Origin: Rhododendron vialii
Taxonomy: Eukaryota; Streptophyta; Magnoliopsida; Ericales; Ericaceae
NCBI RefSeq assembly: GCF_030253575.1
Contig: NC_080561.1
Location: 6,771,001-6,835,000, forward strand
Direction: 5' to 3'
DNA length: 64,000 nucleotides
Shown here piece after piece: positions 46,090-57,000 of the stretch. The notes under the pieces are model-generated. The model saw nothing but the letters and a program-made list of their open reading frames with translations, did not search any database and was not told the origin of the DNA. A program made the translations under genes and the position numbers. Within the stretch, counting starts at the first letter, position 1, and the number at the start of each line of letters is the position of its first letter.

Positions 46090-46195
46090 ATGGCGAAGGA
46101 GCAGGTAGATAGAGTTCGGATTCTTCGGAAGTAAAGCGCCTTGCCAAGGAAAATCGCAAACTTTTCCACTTACCCCAATCTTCATTAAACCCAAG

Positions 46196-46278
<83 letters not shown>

Positions 46279-47482
46279 GCTTTTTCTGGGTGCCGCCGCC
46301 TGGGTGGGGGGAGGAGCCCCTCCTTCCCTCCTTCCCCGGGAGCCTCTTTTCCTCATTCATCTGCCCCTCCCCCCTCTATCTCTCTCCTCTACCTTCACCT
46401 TTTCTCCATCTCTCTTTCCTCCGTTTCTGTTTGTTCGTTTTTCACCGCCCTCCCTTGTGTGGGAGAGTGGGGCGGTTAAGCTTTACTTTTTCCGCCTCTC
46501 CGCCTCCGGTCGAAGGTTCCTTGGTTCCTCCGAGAGCCTAGCGGTGTTGGGTGGTGCTAGGAGATTCGGGGGTGTGGCGGTGTTTTGGTGGGTGGTGGTG
46601 CGGAGGTGTTTATTGGGTGATGTCCAGTAGATTGTTTCCTCTAATCTTTTTTTGCAGGTTTCTCAAAAAGTCCAAAAATTGATCGACAAAGTTAAGGTTT
46701 CAGTTGGTGACTGTATCTTTCCGGTGGTGGTGTGGTGGATATGGTTCCCATGGCAGATTTGCTTTGGTCGCTTTGTGTGCCGAAGTTCGGTCAGTGGCTA
46801 CTCCGTGCTTCTCAGTCGGGCGAGGGATCAACATTTCGTTGCTTCGGGTTTTGCTATTGCTGATTGAGATTTAGTGCTGTTGGGGTCTTGCTGAGGATTG
46901 TTGGTGGTGGTGGTGTGCTCCTCTTAGCCTGACTGTCTTCGATTTTCATCTTCGTAGGCCGGTTTCCGCTACCGGTCTCTACATCTAGGAGAGGCCGGCT
47001 TGGCTTAACGGCGAGGCTGGGATCTGGTGGTTTGTGCGGCAGTGGTTGTTGAAGATAGTTAGGGTTTGAGGGATGGTTTGGGTGGGCCGGTCCAAGGGTT
47101 GGACCGGATTTAGATGTTATGGCTTTCAATGTATTTTTTTGGGTATAGGGTTGGGCTTTATTGTTTATCTGTTTTGGACCCTTGTAGACCTTTGGGTGTT
47201 CCAGGCTTTGCCCTATTGTCTAACTCTTTGTTGGATCCCCCTTTCTCTTTTTTCTGCTTTTAATAAAATTTACATTTGCCGATAAAAAATAAAAAAAAAA
47301 GGCGCCTTGCCAAGATCAAAAAAAGAGTGGACCGACTTCGAAAAAGCTTCGATAAATTCCATGGATGGAAGGAAGAGAGAAGCCAGCTGATGCATGATCT
47401 AGGTGCTGCTAGGGCATCAATGGAAATCTACGGAGACCTTCTCCATGATCTTTCATCAGCCTTAATAATTTGCTTTGCTTAG
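46090..47482 (+). pseudogene. Four-TM family pseudogene split by a retroelement
   Basis: Begins like other exon-1 copies (MAKEQVDRV, 46090 on, behind the TC-rich leader), then reaches a stop after about 14 codons (RILRK, stop). After the 1.15-kb insertion the sequence resumes with an exon-2 tail (47325-47482: FHGWKEERSQLMHDLGAARA, then SMEIYGDLLHDL). The TM-encoding parts and the intron are missing, so the locus was already rearranged before the insertion. Confidence 0.85.
46149..47301 (+). mobile_element. Poly(A)-tailed non-LTR retroelement with 13-bp TSD
   Basis: The target duplication GCGCCTTGCCAAG is perfect at 46136-46148 and 47302-47314. The insert starts with a G/C-rich leader containing a roughly 39-unit (TC)n (46200-46276). 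It ends TTTTAATAAAATTTACATTTG then CCGATAAAAAATAAAAAAAAAA. The ends match plant L1-type LINEs, but no reverse transcriptase ORF is present, so it is a non-autonomous or internally deleted copy. Confidence 0.92.
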
Positions 47483-47634
47483 TTGCTTACTACTGCCACT
47501 TTTTTGCATTTTCTTTCTCTTTTGAATTGAACCATAGCAGTGTACTCTTTCTGATTTGGGATCGTAATTAATAGTACATGTTAAGTATTGTTATTAAGTT
47601 TTATTTCAGTTACTTTTGTGGCTCTTCCTGATAG

Positions 47635-47845
47635 TTGAATAAGTTTTTGACTTTGGAAATAAAGAGATTATTTAGTGCTCATCGGACACCACCACGTGGA
47701 AATCATATATATAGACTTGTTTTTCACCACACATCGGAGTGAAACTTACACATTTGTCATGGACCCAGACTAAATGTGTGGTGCAAAAGCGGCATGGACA
47801 ATACCACGTGATGATGACCCAAGAGAATTGAATAATTTTTCTTTG
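47635..47845 (+). repeat. Promoter-associated module, copy 8
   Basis: Contains ACCACCACGTGGAA. Upstream of the gene at 48084. CTGTATATTCCCC follows near 47920. Confidence 0.72.
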
Positions 47846-48083
47846 AGAAATGTGTTCTAGAGGTTTTATTCCAGGCATTAGTCTATTTTTCGTGGGTCAA
47901 AACTCTTAAATGGAATCTCTGTATATTCCCCATCACTGTTTCCTTACTAGTAACCTAAATTAGCTCCAATATACATACCCATAAAATCTCTTCTCTCCCT
48001 GTGTTACATATACACATTACACACCCGCAACAAACTCTTCTCTCTCTCTCTCTCTCTCATTCATTTGATTTGGGTGAGCATCA

Positions 48084-49442
48084 ATGGCGAAGGAGCAGGT
48101 AGATAGAGCAGAGCCTCCTCCTCCTTCTGTAGGGAATGATAGTAACAAATCTCAAGGATTCGCCGAAAACCTTGGGTGTCTAGCTTTCTGGATCGAACGA
48201 GGCGTTGCAGCCTTTCTAGTGTTACGGTTGTACTGGTTTTCCCCAAACGTCTGGGGCAGGATCTTGTTTACAGCCGTCAGCAATCTTATTCTCTCCAACT
48301 CTCTCTACCTCATCTCACTCTTCTCCTCACTTCTACCGGTACGTGCATGCATCAAAACCCTATATACATAAGCGTACGAGTGCAATATTCATGCCAATCC
48401 AGTATATTCTTATGCATGTCAAGCTATAAACAGGGCCAGCTCTGAGTTTTCCATGGCCCGACGTGAACTTTTTCAAATGAGGCAATTTTATACAACTCCC
48501 AAATTAGAATTTTTCAAATTTAAAGAAAATACTACAAGTATTCAAAATTAACCATAATATAAAATTTCAATCCTCTGCCATTTGTTAGATTGTGCTTGAT
48601 AAATGTGTTACATTCTTGTATATGTAAAATTAAACACATGCACATTTGTAGCTCTTTTCTTCCATCTAGCTCTATTTATGGCTTGATTTGTGGCTTGATT
48701 GCGTATGGTTTGTACATAGTTTGATGTGTATATGGTCTGTTCTTATTTTTCAGCTCTAACCCGTGATTTATCCATATCCGACACTACGATTACACGTGCA
48801 AATGAAAGAATAATTGCGGTACTTCTGTACTTTTCTCCATTAATTTATGTTTGAATGTTATCATTTATGTAGATGGCTGCCAATCGGTATGATGGAAATG
48901 CAAATGAAGTTGCAGTAATCGGAGCCGTGACATTAGTGATAGCTACCTGTGTTGCAATCATTGAAACTTTAACATCTGGGAGCCTTATCGTAGGCGTGAT
49001 TTCAGTGATACGTATTGGGGTTGCAGTAATCGGAGCCGCACTACAAGACAAATTGAAGAAACAAATAGACGAGGAAAATACCGGACAAAATGAAGTTAAA
49101 CTTGATTTTCGCTCGAAGGAATCAAAGGAAGAAGTGCAAGCAAAAGATGAAATGAACAATGAAATAGATGAGGAATTAACCGAACAACAGAAAGCTAAAC
49201 TCGACGCTAGTTTGAAGGATTCGAAGGAAGAAGTAAGGAGTAGTAGTAGTTGCTGTCCTAGTGAAGAATTTCAGAGCTTGGAAGCTAAATACCATGCCAA
49301 GTATGAAAACCTGCTTCAAAAATACTTTGATAAGTGCCATGGATGGGAGGAAGAGAGAAACCAACTGATGAAGGAGCTTGGTTCTGCTAGGGCATCATCT
49401 GAAATCTACAGAGAGCTTCTACATGGTTCAGATGATTTTTAA
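48084..49442 (+). CDS. Four-TM/coiled-coil family protein, complete copy C (two exons)
   Basis: Exon 1 is 48084-48338 (85 codons; donor CCG|GTACGT). Exon 2 is 48873-49442 (acceptor TTTATGTAG|ATGGCTGCC). Phase 0, 274 aa. Architecture is as in the 22822 copy: hydrophobic segments at about 31-50, 58-82, 96-116 and 122-143, then the long charged tail with two KESKEEV-type repeats, SEEFQSLEAKY and terminal GSDDF. Exon 1 differs strongly from the 22822 copy (FAENLGCLAFWIERGVAAFL against IAEHLVFLAFLMERCTAAMW) and resembles the 62815 copy. Exon 2 is close to the 22822 copy, so the two exons have different histories. The intron is 0.53 kb and contains the end of a hAT-like remnant (CAGGGCCAGCTCTGAG near 48431). 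The function is unknown. Confidence 0.77.
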
Positions 49443-51742
49443 CCTTAATAATTAATTGCATGCTTGATTAGTTGCTTACTACCACTTTTTTGCATCTTCG
49501 TGATTAGTTAAGTTTTTCTTATTGAGTTTTGTTTCAGTTACTAGTGCCTCTCCTTGACTGCTGAATACTTTTGGATTGGCATTTTAGTAGAAGTTTTTAT
49601 TTATTTCCTTGATAATTGCGTTGCTTGGTTTGTCCGGTCTGTAGACGTCTCAACTTTCTGATGGCTTTCACCTCCCAGATGAATAAAATCTTCTCTTTCT
49701 GTTAAAAGAAGAAGAAGAAGAAGAAGAAGATGCTTTCAAACATGTTTCTCGCTGAAGATGTGGCATGGTTTACATTTGGAAAGTTGGATTCAGCGATCTT
49801 CAAGTCTTCATATTTTAAAGGGCATCAGTTTGTTTGTCTGCTCCTAAAGCTTTCCTAATAATCACAAGAAAACACAGCCTCTGTTGCCGGTGTCATCATG
49901 AGAATAGAATAATTCTACAGTGTTGTGGAAAGAAAAAGAGCGAACAATATACGAATCCTCGCAAATTGCTACTGAAAATATAGGGAGATAAAAGCAGGGG
50001 AAGGCAGAGGCACAAATAAATTAGTAGATAAAAGCAGGGGAATTCAGTCAAGCGAAAGCTGAACTTGATCTAGGAGCAGTGCGTCTCCTCTTTTTCTCTC
50101 TTGAATAGAGAGTTTTTTCTTCACCTAGGTTTTCTTCTTTCCTCTGTCGCCGCCCCCCTCTATACCCCACCTTTCCATCTCAAATCTCTTCCTCCATTAC
50201 CTCCTCTCCCCCCTTCTTTTCTGATTGACGTTGTGGGGGTGGGGTTGCCGGCCTCTCGCCTCACCCCCACCCGGTTCCATACTAGCCTGTCACCCCTTTT
50301 CAACCTCCCGTCGACCTATCTCTAGACTCCACCACCAGATTGCGGCCCCTCACCACCGTCCATCCCCTCCACCCATCGTCCATCCTCTCCACCTTTTCCA
50401 TATACCGCCCTTCGGCCCTTTGCTCACCACTATCACCTCCATCACTTACCTTCCTCTGCCATCTGATTCGTGGCCACTGGAGTAGATTTGACGAAGGGTT
50501 GAACTCGGGTGGTTTTGGCCCCCTCCAACGCAATAAAGCTCTTAAACCGCAGGCGGCCGGCGATGGAGCTTGGTTCTCATTCTGAAGAAGCGGCTGGTTT
50601 GTTCTCGGTTCAACCCGATCCAACACGGTGAGAAGAATCGGTGGTTGTTTTGGGTGGACCATTTGAGCCCAGATTAGCTGTTTTTTGTTCTTTTTTTGGT
50701 TTTGTTTGTTGGTTAGTTCTCTTGATTACATATGTGCTAGATTGTGTTACGGTTTGAGCTGGGTATCCGTAGGGATGCTCTGCTGCTAATCGTTGATAGG
50801 ATTCATAGTCCCGCCCCAAAGGTGTCGGGTCTGCTTTGGCAGGTGTGTCTGCGAGCCGAGAGCCCCTTGAAAGCCTTACCATGCCGCGCTCATTTCAATT
50901 GTTAGCAGCTTTGGTTTCATTCCTGTCTTTTGATGTAATCGTTGCCGGATGGCGTTATGAAGACATTGGAAGCTAATTAGCTAAACAAGAGTCATAGATA
51001 GGGCCTATAAACGAACCGAACAAGCAAAGCTGGTTAAGCTTGGCTTTAAAACTCATCTGAGTTTTATATTAGTGTTTGAAATTGGTTTGTTATTAGCCGA
51101 ACCGACATTGGACAAGCTTCACGAAACTAGCTCTATCAGCTTGGTTTTTCCCACGGTAAAAATTCATCAAGACAAGTAATAAGTTGTTCAAGATTAGTTT
51201 GCAAACTGAACGAACCCAAAACATGTATCCAACTTTGGCTTACTCCTTGGATGAACCGATCCTGAACTTACTTCTGGTAGCTCTAGCAATTTGGTCTATT
51301 TAACATCCATACGCGGAGGAAGGCATATACTACCAAAAATGAAATTGCAGGAACCGGAAGCAAAATATCGAGGAATAGTACTCCTGAACTTGGGAAAGAC
51401 GCCTTTTCTCAGAAGATTGGAGGCTTGCCTCATTCCCCATTTACTGGCTTTAGCAATGCCCAACATAGTTTAACTTGGTTTTGGGCTCGCGCAAACGAGG
51501 GAGAGCACTTATCAGTAATTAACTGAAGAAAAGTGCAAAACATCTAAACAATTTAAGAATCTTAACTCCACGGCCAATGGAAAGATAACACACGGTTCAA
51601 CTTAATACGAAAACAGATGGTTCAGATTTTTTATATCCCAGACGCCACATATATCTACTAAAATAAACGAAATGCGTACGAAGCAGCTTTCAGAAAGATG
51701 GAAATCCTCTGATACTAACATATTGCCCATCCCTTTTTGTTT
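49443..51742. other. Intergenic: unit flank, retro-insertion, SKP1 3-prime region
   Basis: Contains (GAA)n near 49705-49730. At about 50070-50945 a C/T-rich then G-rich segment interrupts sequence that is continuous in block 1 (AACTTGAT... / ...GAAGACATTGGAAGCTA), so it is an insertion, possibly retroelement-derived. No ORF with a known domain. The last 200 bp match the SKP1 3-prime region of block 1. Confidence 0.55.
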
Positions 51743-54700
51743 TCACTCAAATGCCCAAGGATTCGCCCTGCGAACCTCCTCCTCTTCCTCCGGAGTGAAA
51801 TGTCCCTTGATGTTAAAGGTCTTCTGGATTTCCTCTGGAGTCTTTCCCTTGATCATGTCCGCCACACTCTGGCATGTCAAATCTACCAGGCTCTTGATGT
51901 TAAGATAATGTGCCGCCTGTAAAGAAAGATTAAACAAGCCAAAGGATACGAGAAAATAAGTAGTCTTACATACACAGACAGACATGCATGTAAATGCAAC
52001 AAGAGGCAGCTTAACATTATATGGCTGAACTCTCATCCACAGAAAATCATCAAATAAAGCCCATTCATGCAGCTAGATGGGAGTCGTGGGACTCATACAC
52101 ATTCACTGAAGCTCAGGAGAAACTGGTATAATATTGCGCAAGTGACGTAGCTTCAGAAGTCAGCACAATGGCCATTGATCCATTATCAAAAAGTAAACCG
52201 ATGACTTGGGCTGGGCACTGGACACTCCCCAAATGGGTACTGCCAAGCGACTCAATAACTTCAACATGAGGAACTAAAGAACTCAATCACTTGCTGCAAA
52301 TTTCAGGCACTCAATGTCAACACTCCCTATTTCATTTCATAAGACCATGTTACGTCCCAAGACTCCCAATTGATAGCCTAATCTCCAAAGCTATCAATAA
52401 TTATAGAAACACAAATTTCATCAATGCATTTGTGTGTTAGTGCATAAAAAAGGAGCACCATTTAAATCCATGTGCACTGTCAACCAAGCAAACCAGAAAC
52501 AGACTACTAATTTGGGATGCCTAGAAAAACAAATGTGCACTGACACCAGCAACACATGCTCCATAAAAGTATGTGCAAATGTTCTGCATCAACATCCCGA
52601 CGCAAGTTGTTCATAGAGGACCAAAATTTATTTCCTAACTCTTTCCAGAAACGCTTTTACGCAATACACAGAACGGCTATACAGGGTAATAGTTCCTAAA
52701 GATGTCCAAGTATCGCCTATACGGTATCTCATTTCCCCCATGCCGGCATATGGTAAAACCCAAACCCCATATCTATTATCTAATATCCACAAAACAAGAA
52801 TAGAACCCCATAAAACTAATGCTATCAGTTCAATAATAAGAATGTGCACAACGACGTACCAAATCATGAATACAAACCTCTTCAACTGTTTCTAGACCCA
52901 AAAGAGAACATCATAGTCACAAAACATTGTGGTTCTTTCAATTGAACATTGCTTCTGATGATTGTGGACAATACTTGATCCCATAAAAAAACTCAGAGTT
53001 AAAACAGAAGTAGAGAATGCATCAAAACAAAAAATCAGTAACAAAAACTAATGGAGGTATCCATACTACAAGCAAAAGAAAACACAGAGCGCATTAGATA
53101 ATCAAGCGCTTAAGATCTAGAAAATCATCAGATACAGTTCTTAAGCCTTCCCAGAAACCAGAACTACATCCAAATGATTTTGCTCTGTAGACAGAAGCAG
53201 TTTAGTGTACAATTTAAAAGACTACCTGATTTAGTCCAACTTATCCCAGCGTGATCGATAATCAGTAAAACCTTATGATACGGCATGTGTATCTTACGAT
53301 CCGTATCGTCTCCTTCCAAAAACTAAACATATCCCACCCCGTATCATTTTTTAATTGAAATTCCACGTATGCAATGACGTAGCCAACAATCGCATATCCT
53401 GATTCGATAGGTATCCTACTGTTACTCCTTGTAAAAAAAATTCAGACCATAATTTAAGAATCGGAACTCAAAATGCGTTCTAAATCATTTGATCTAAATT
53501 ATAATTATGGCAAATGCAAACAATTTAAAGAATAACAAACCTCAATCAATTATTAGGGCTTGAATAGAAGAATGAACATATAACAATCATGTCTTGCATG
53601 AATACACTGAGGGCTCTTCTTCTCTTTCCTTGACCAAGAAATCAAAAGCCTCAATGCAAATACAACCCACTAGGGAGACTCAGAATCTTTCATCCTAAAA
53701 AGAGGTTTTTTTTTTTTTTACTTTTATCCCCTAAACAATGCACATTTTTCCTATTTCGTCCTTGAGCAATTAATTTGAAGATTTCATCCCCTCAACTTTT
53801 AGATCGCTACCTATGTCACCGAATAGATAACGGCTGTGATCATTTTGGATGGAAAACTTTTCACATGCCTATCACGTGCAATCCTATCCCTGATAACAGG
53901 GGCAAAAATGCCTTTGTACCTATAAACCAAGAAACCCTCCTCCCTCACCGCAAAAAAAACCTCTCAATTCTCAATCTTAAAACTTGATTCAACCCAAGAA
54001 AATAAAAATTAAAACCTAAGAAGAAACCAAGATCAACAAACCAAAACCTTGCAAATCAGAACCATTAAACTCAGAAATTTGAATAGAACGAAACCTATAG
54101 TCAAACAAAATTGTCTTCTTCGATTTATGACGTTCGGCTACCAGAACCGAACAAAGTGAGAATGCTCGGACCTCAGGTCAGGCGCCGAACATAGGGCTTT
54201 TGTTCGGAAACTCACGAGTCACGACGAACATAAGGACTTTGTTAGGAAACTTTGCGACGAATTGAAGTGTTCGGGTGTAGAGCTCCACGTGAAGCACTTG
54301 TTCGTTAGTTGATACAAACAAAAGAAGATTGTTCGACTGCGAGCTCCGAAAACAAAGCCGAATCAAAGAGTAACTGTGAACCCAGTTCGCTACAACCCTT
54401 GGCCAATGCTGTCGTAATGTCAAACAAAATTCAAAGATTGAGACTTCTGTAGATTGAACGGGACGGTGTACACTGGGGACGGGTCAACGAAGTCAGGGTC
54501 AATTATATGGTCATGAAGCGGTTGGGATGAGGATGTGAAATGCTCCAAACATGGAGTGGGTTGCTGGATATGGAGGGGGGCTGCCGGAATTGGGGGTGGT
54601 GACGGGAAATAACCAATTGGGTTTATCTTTAAAACTCTGTCCAAATTTTGCCGAAACCGTTGCTCCCCTTTGATTTCTGTTCCAGATTCAAACTCTAAGT

Positions 54701-56056
54701 TTGATCGCACCAGAGGAGAGATAGAGAGGAGGTGTGAAAAATGCCGTACTAGGGGTGGCCCTATATTTCATGAGACCTAGAATGACATTTTTGCCCCTGT
54801 TATTTGGGATAGGATCGGACGTAATAGGTATGTGAAACGTTTTCCGTCCAAAATGTTCCCAGCCATTATCGATTGGACGACATAGGGAGCGATCAGAAAG
54901 TTAAGGGATGAAATCATCAAATTGGTAGTTCAAAGACGAAGTAGAAAAATGAGCATAATTTAGAAGATAAAAAGAAAAAAAAATTCTCCTAAAAAACTAT
55001 AATAAAACAAACAAACGAACAAAACCCATTATACCATACTTAGTTCTCCAAACAAAATAATTCTACTTCAAAAAAAAACATGAATTTCAAGATATAGGTC
55101 ATTCTTCTCACGTATATTAACTAAGCAGAAATAATTTGTCTAAAAGACCCTAAGCTATAGACGAAATTTTTATGGAAAACTCACCCGCAGAGTACACAAA
55201 TAGAAATACACAATAAACATCAACATAACAAATCCATCACAAAAACTAGAAAGAAGGCATATCAAGCGAGGATAGTTTTGTTCACCCACCTTTAATGGGG
55301 ATGAAAATTACTCTATCTGTGATTAGTGGAAATTATATAAGGTCCATGGAATCAATACACTTTTTAGTAATAATTGGGTTAGTTTGTGGTGAAACCTACA
55401 CAATTTCCACCAATGAGAGGGTAATATTTAAAGAGGATGAACAAAATTATTCACCAATCAAACTAACAAAACATCAAAAAACCAACTACTCGGCTAATTT
55501 CAATATAGGCATTGGAACCCCGCCTAGTGCCAACTAATCAACCGTTTGCAATAAACCATCGAAAACCTGAAGAAATCGTTAAAAAAAAAAAAAAAAAAAA
55601 GAGGCACGGAGATCAAACCAAGACGAGATCGAAGAGCACTCCCTGGTCGACGTCGACGAACTTCGCGTCCCACTCCTTGAGAGCCTTGTCGTCGGCCGTG
55701 TCTTTGTCGAGGTGGTTGGCATTGCCGGAGCCGGAGGCCTTGACGTGCTTCCTGCAGTACTCGATGACCTTGGCGAGGATCTTGCTGTTGACGTTGGGGA
55801 GGGAGATGGTGTTGTCGGCACAGTCGTCCTTGATCATGTGCTTGATGGTTTGGGATTCTAGGGCCACGGTCTCCTCAACCTCAAAGGTCTCACCATCGGA
55901 GGATTTCAGGACAATTTTCTTTGGAGTTGATATGGTTTTTGGTTCAGTGTTTGAAAACCCTAACCCTTCGCTCATGTTTGAATTTTCCCCATGTGCCCCA
56001 CTTTGTTCTGAGGTTCCGGAAGACAACATCAACGTTGATGCACTTGTACTAGCCAT
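51743..56056 (-). CDS. N-terminally extended SKP1-like protein (two exons)
   Basis: Exon 1 is 56056-55619 (146 codons; donor CTCGTCTTG|GTTTGA). Exon 2 is 51916-51743 (57 codons plus stop; acceptor TTTACAG|GCGGCAC). Predicted 203 aa. SKP1 is the adaptor linking CUL1 to F-box proteins in SCF ubiquitin ligases. The SKP1 part (from [14 protein letters not shown] to WAFE) is full length, with the canonical [20 protein letters not shown] region. The first 41 residues match the fusion at 31402 ([23 protein letters not shown], then [11 protein letters not shown]), but 202 residues (606 nt) of NYN domain are cleanly absent. The usual SKP1 ATG is ATA here (55933-55931), so translation must start upstream. 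It ends at WAFE without the C-terminal tail typical of SSK1 proteins. The intron of 3.7 kb holds a Mutator-like element. Confidence 0.88.
53702..54986. mobile_element. Mutator-like element in the SKP1 intron, copy 2
   Basis: Terminal inverted repeats of about 200 bp (53702-53917 and 54782-54986) extend inward to AGGGGCAAAAATG and its inverse. The 9-bp target duplication TCCTAAAAA is perfect (53693-53701 and 54987-54995). The interior of about 860 bp has a 96-codon minus-strand ORF (54420-54710) with Pro-rich sequence, possibly a captured host exon (Pack-MULE type), not identified. Confidence 0.93.
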
Positions 56057-57000
56057 CACTCACTTGTCGAAAACTCAAATATTCCTGCTGCTGGACAAGA
56101 CAAAGAAGTATATATAAGCAACTATACAACAAGGTGCTCCCATCACAAATAAGGAAAATACTTAAGAAAAATAAAAGGAAAGCAGAAAGAAACACTCTGT
56201 GGCTGAACATTACAGAGTATGTGATGGTAATTGATGATCACTACTAGAGGTGGAAAGAAACAAGTAAATAAACATACAGCAAGAAAGAGAGCAGCATGAG
56301 GAGGGAAGATGATCAAGTAAATAAACAAGTAAATTACCTCTATTATGTGAGATTTTCCTGAGAGTGAAAACAGAAACGACACCCAATTCGCAAATGTATA
56401 TATATAAATCTGAGAAAAAGCAGATGAAGTGGTATGTGATGGTAATTGATGATAAGAAAGAAATGTTAAGGTCTCGTTCCCGAACGGGTTTTTAAGTCCT
56501 TATTTTTAAAAGGAATTGATATTCGCGCTTCAAGATTTACTGCAGGCGTTCCATCTTTTTGTTTTTACACTGTGATGTTGTCAGCAATATCACAGTGTAA
56601 AAACAAAATACACACTGATGTTGCCAGCAACATCACAGTATAAAAACAAAAAGGTGGAGCGCTTGCAGTAAATCTTGGAATGCGAAAATCAATTCCCTTT
56701 TTTAAAAAGACAATTTTAAGCTAAAAAATTATGTATTTATTGAAATTCAAAAATATTCAGTATGGATCTTGTTTGAAAATTTTGAATGAAATCTTTTATA
56801 CGATACCAAAAAAAATTAAAAAATTATTTTTATTTATATTATTTTTAAGTTTAAAAATATAAAATAAACTGTTTATGTTTAAAAAAAAATTTGGAACGGG
56901 GCCTGAAGCATGGTCATTCATGGTCTGTGGATTAATTTTGTGAAATGTCATCAGTCAATTCTACTTTAGTCCTTTCAAAAATAAAGTTCTACTTTAGTCA
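56057..57000. other. Upstream region of extended SKP1 and unrelated sequence
   Basis: 56057-56163 matches the upstream sequence of the fusion gene, including TATATATAAGCAAC and the CCAGCAG acceptor. After that the homology stops, so the promoter of this copy is different or lost. A foldback at 56500-56710 follows. Confidence 0.5.
56500..56710. mobile_element. Foldback element (about 210 bp)
   Basis: Arms run from TTAAAAGGAATTGAT (left) to ATCAATTCCCTTTTTTAA (right). Inside, GCGCTTCAAGATTTACTGCA pairs with TGCAGTAAATCTTGGAATGC, and GTTTTTACACTGTGATGTTG pairs with CAACATCACAGTATAAAAAC. Centre near 56604. No ORF. Confidence 0.85.

Larger units (their letters stand above)
39430..46110. repeat. 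Segmental duplication block 2 (pairs with 58625-62840)
   Basis: After removing transposon insertions, the two blocks are collinear from GCAAAAGAAGTA through the AGTTAACAAA..AATTC segment, the GGTCAAAAA.ACACTTGGATTAG segment, SKP1 exon 2 and the four-TM exon-1 promoter. A third partial copy of 43650-44150 lies at 58140-58620. Confidence 0.88.
47630..56163. repeat. Segmental duplication block 1, second copy
   Basis: Partner of 22380-31510. Retains the intact 9-bp duplication of the intronic Mutator-like element but has lost the NYN segment. Confidence 0.9.

Noticed and set aside
45977-46360. Arg-Glu repeat ORFs on the minus strand
   Set aside because: Reading frames through (TC)n tracts, not proteins; the same applies at 17448-18014, 22739-22987 and 62694-62882.
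51743-56056. SSK1 (S-locus pollen SKP1) identity
   Set aside because: SSK1 proteins carry a short tail after the WAFE end; all four exon-2 copies here stop at WAFE. No S-RNase or SLF F-box gene is seen.
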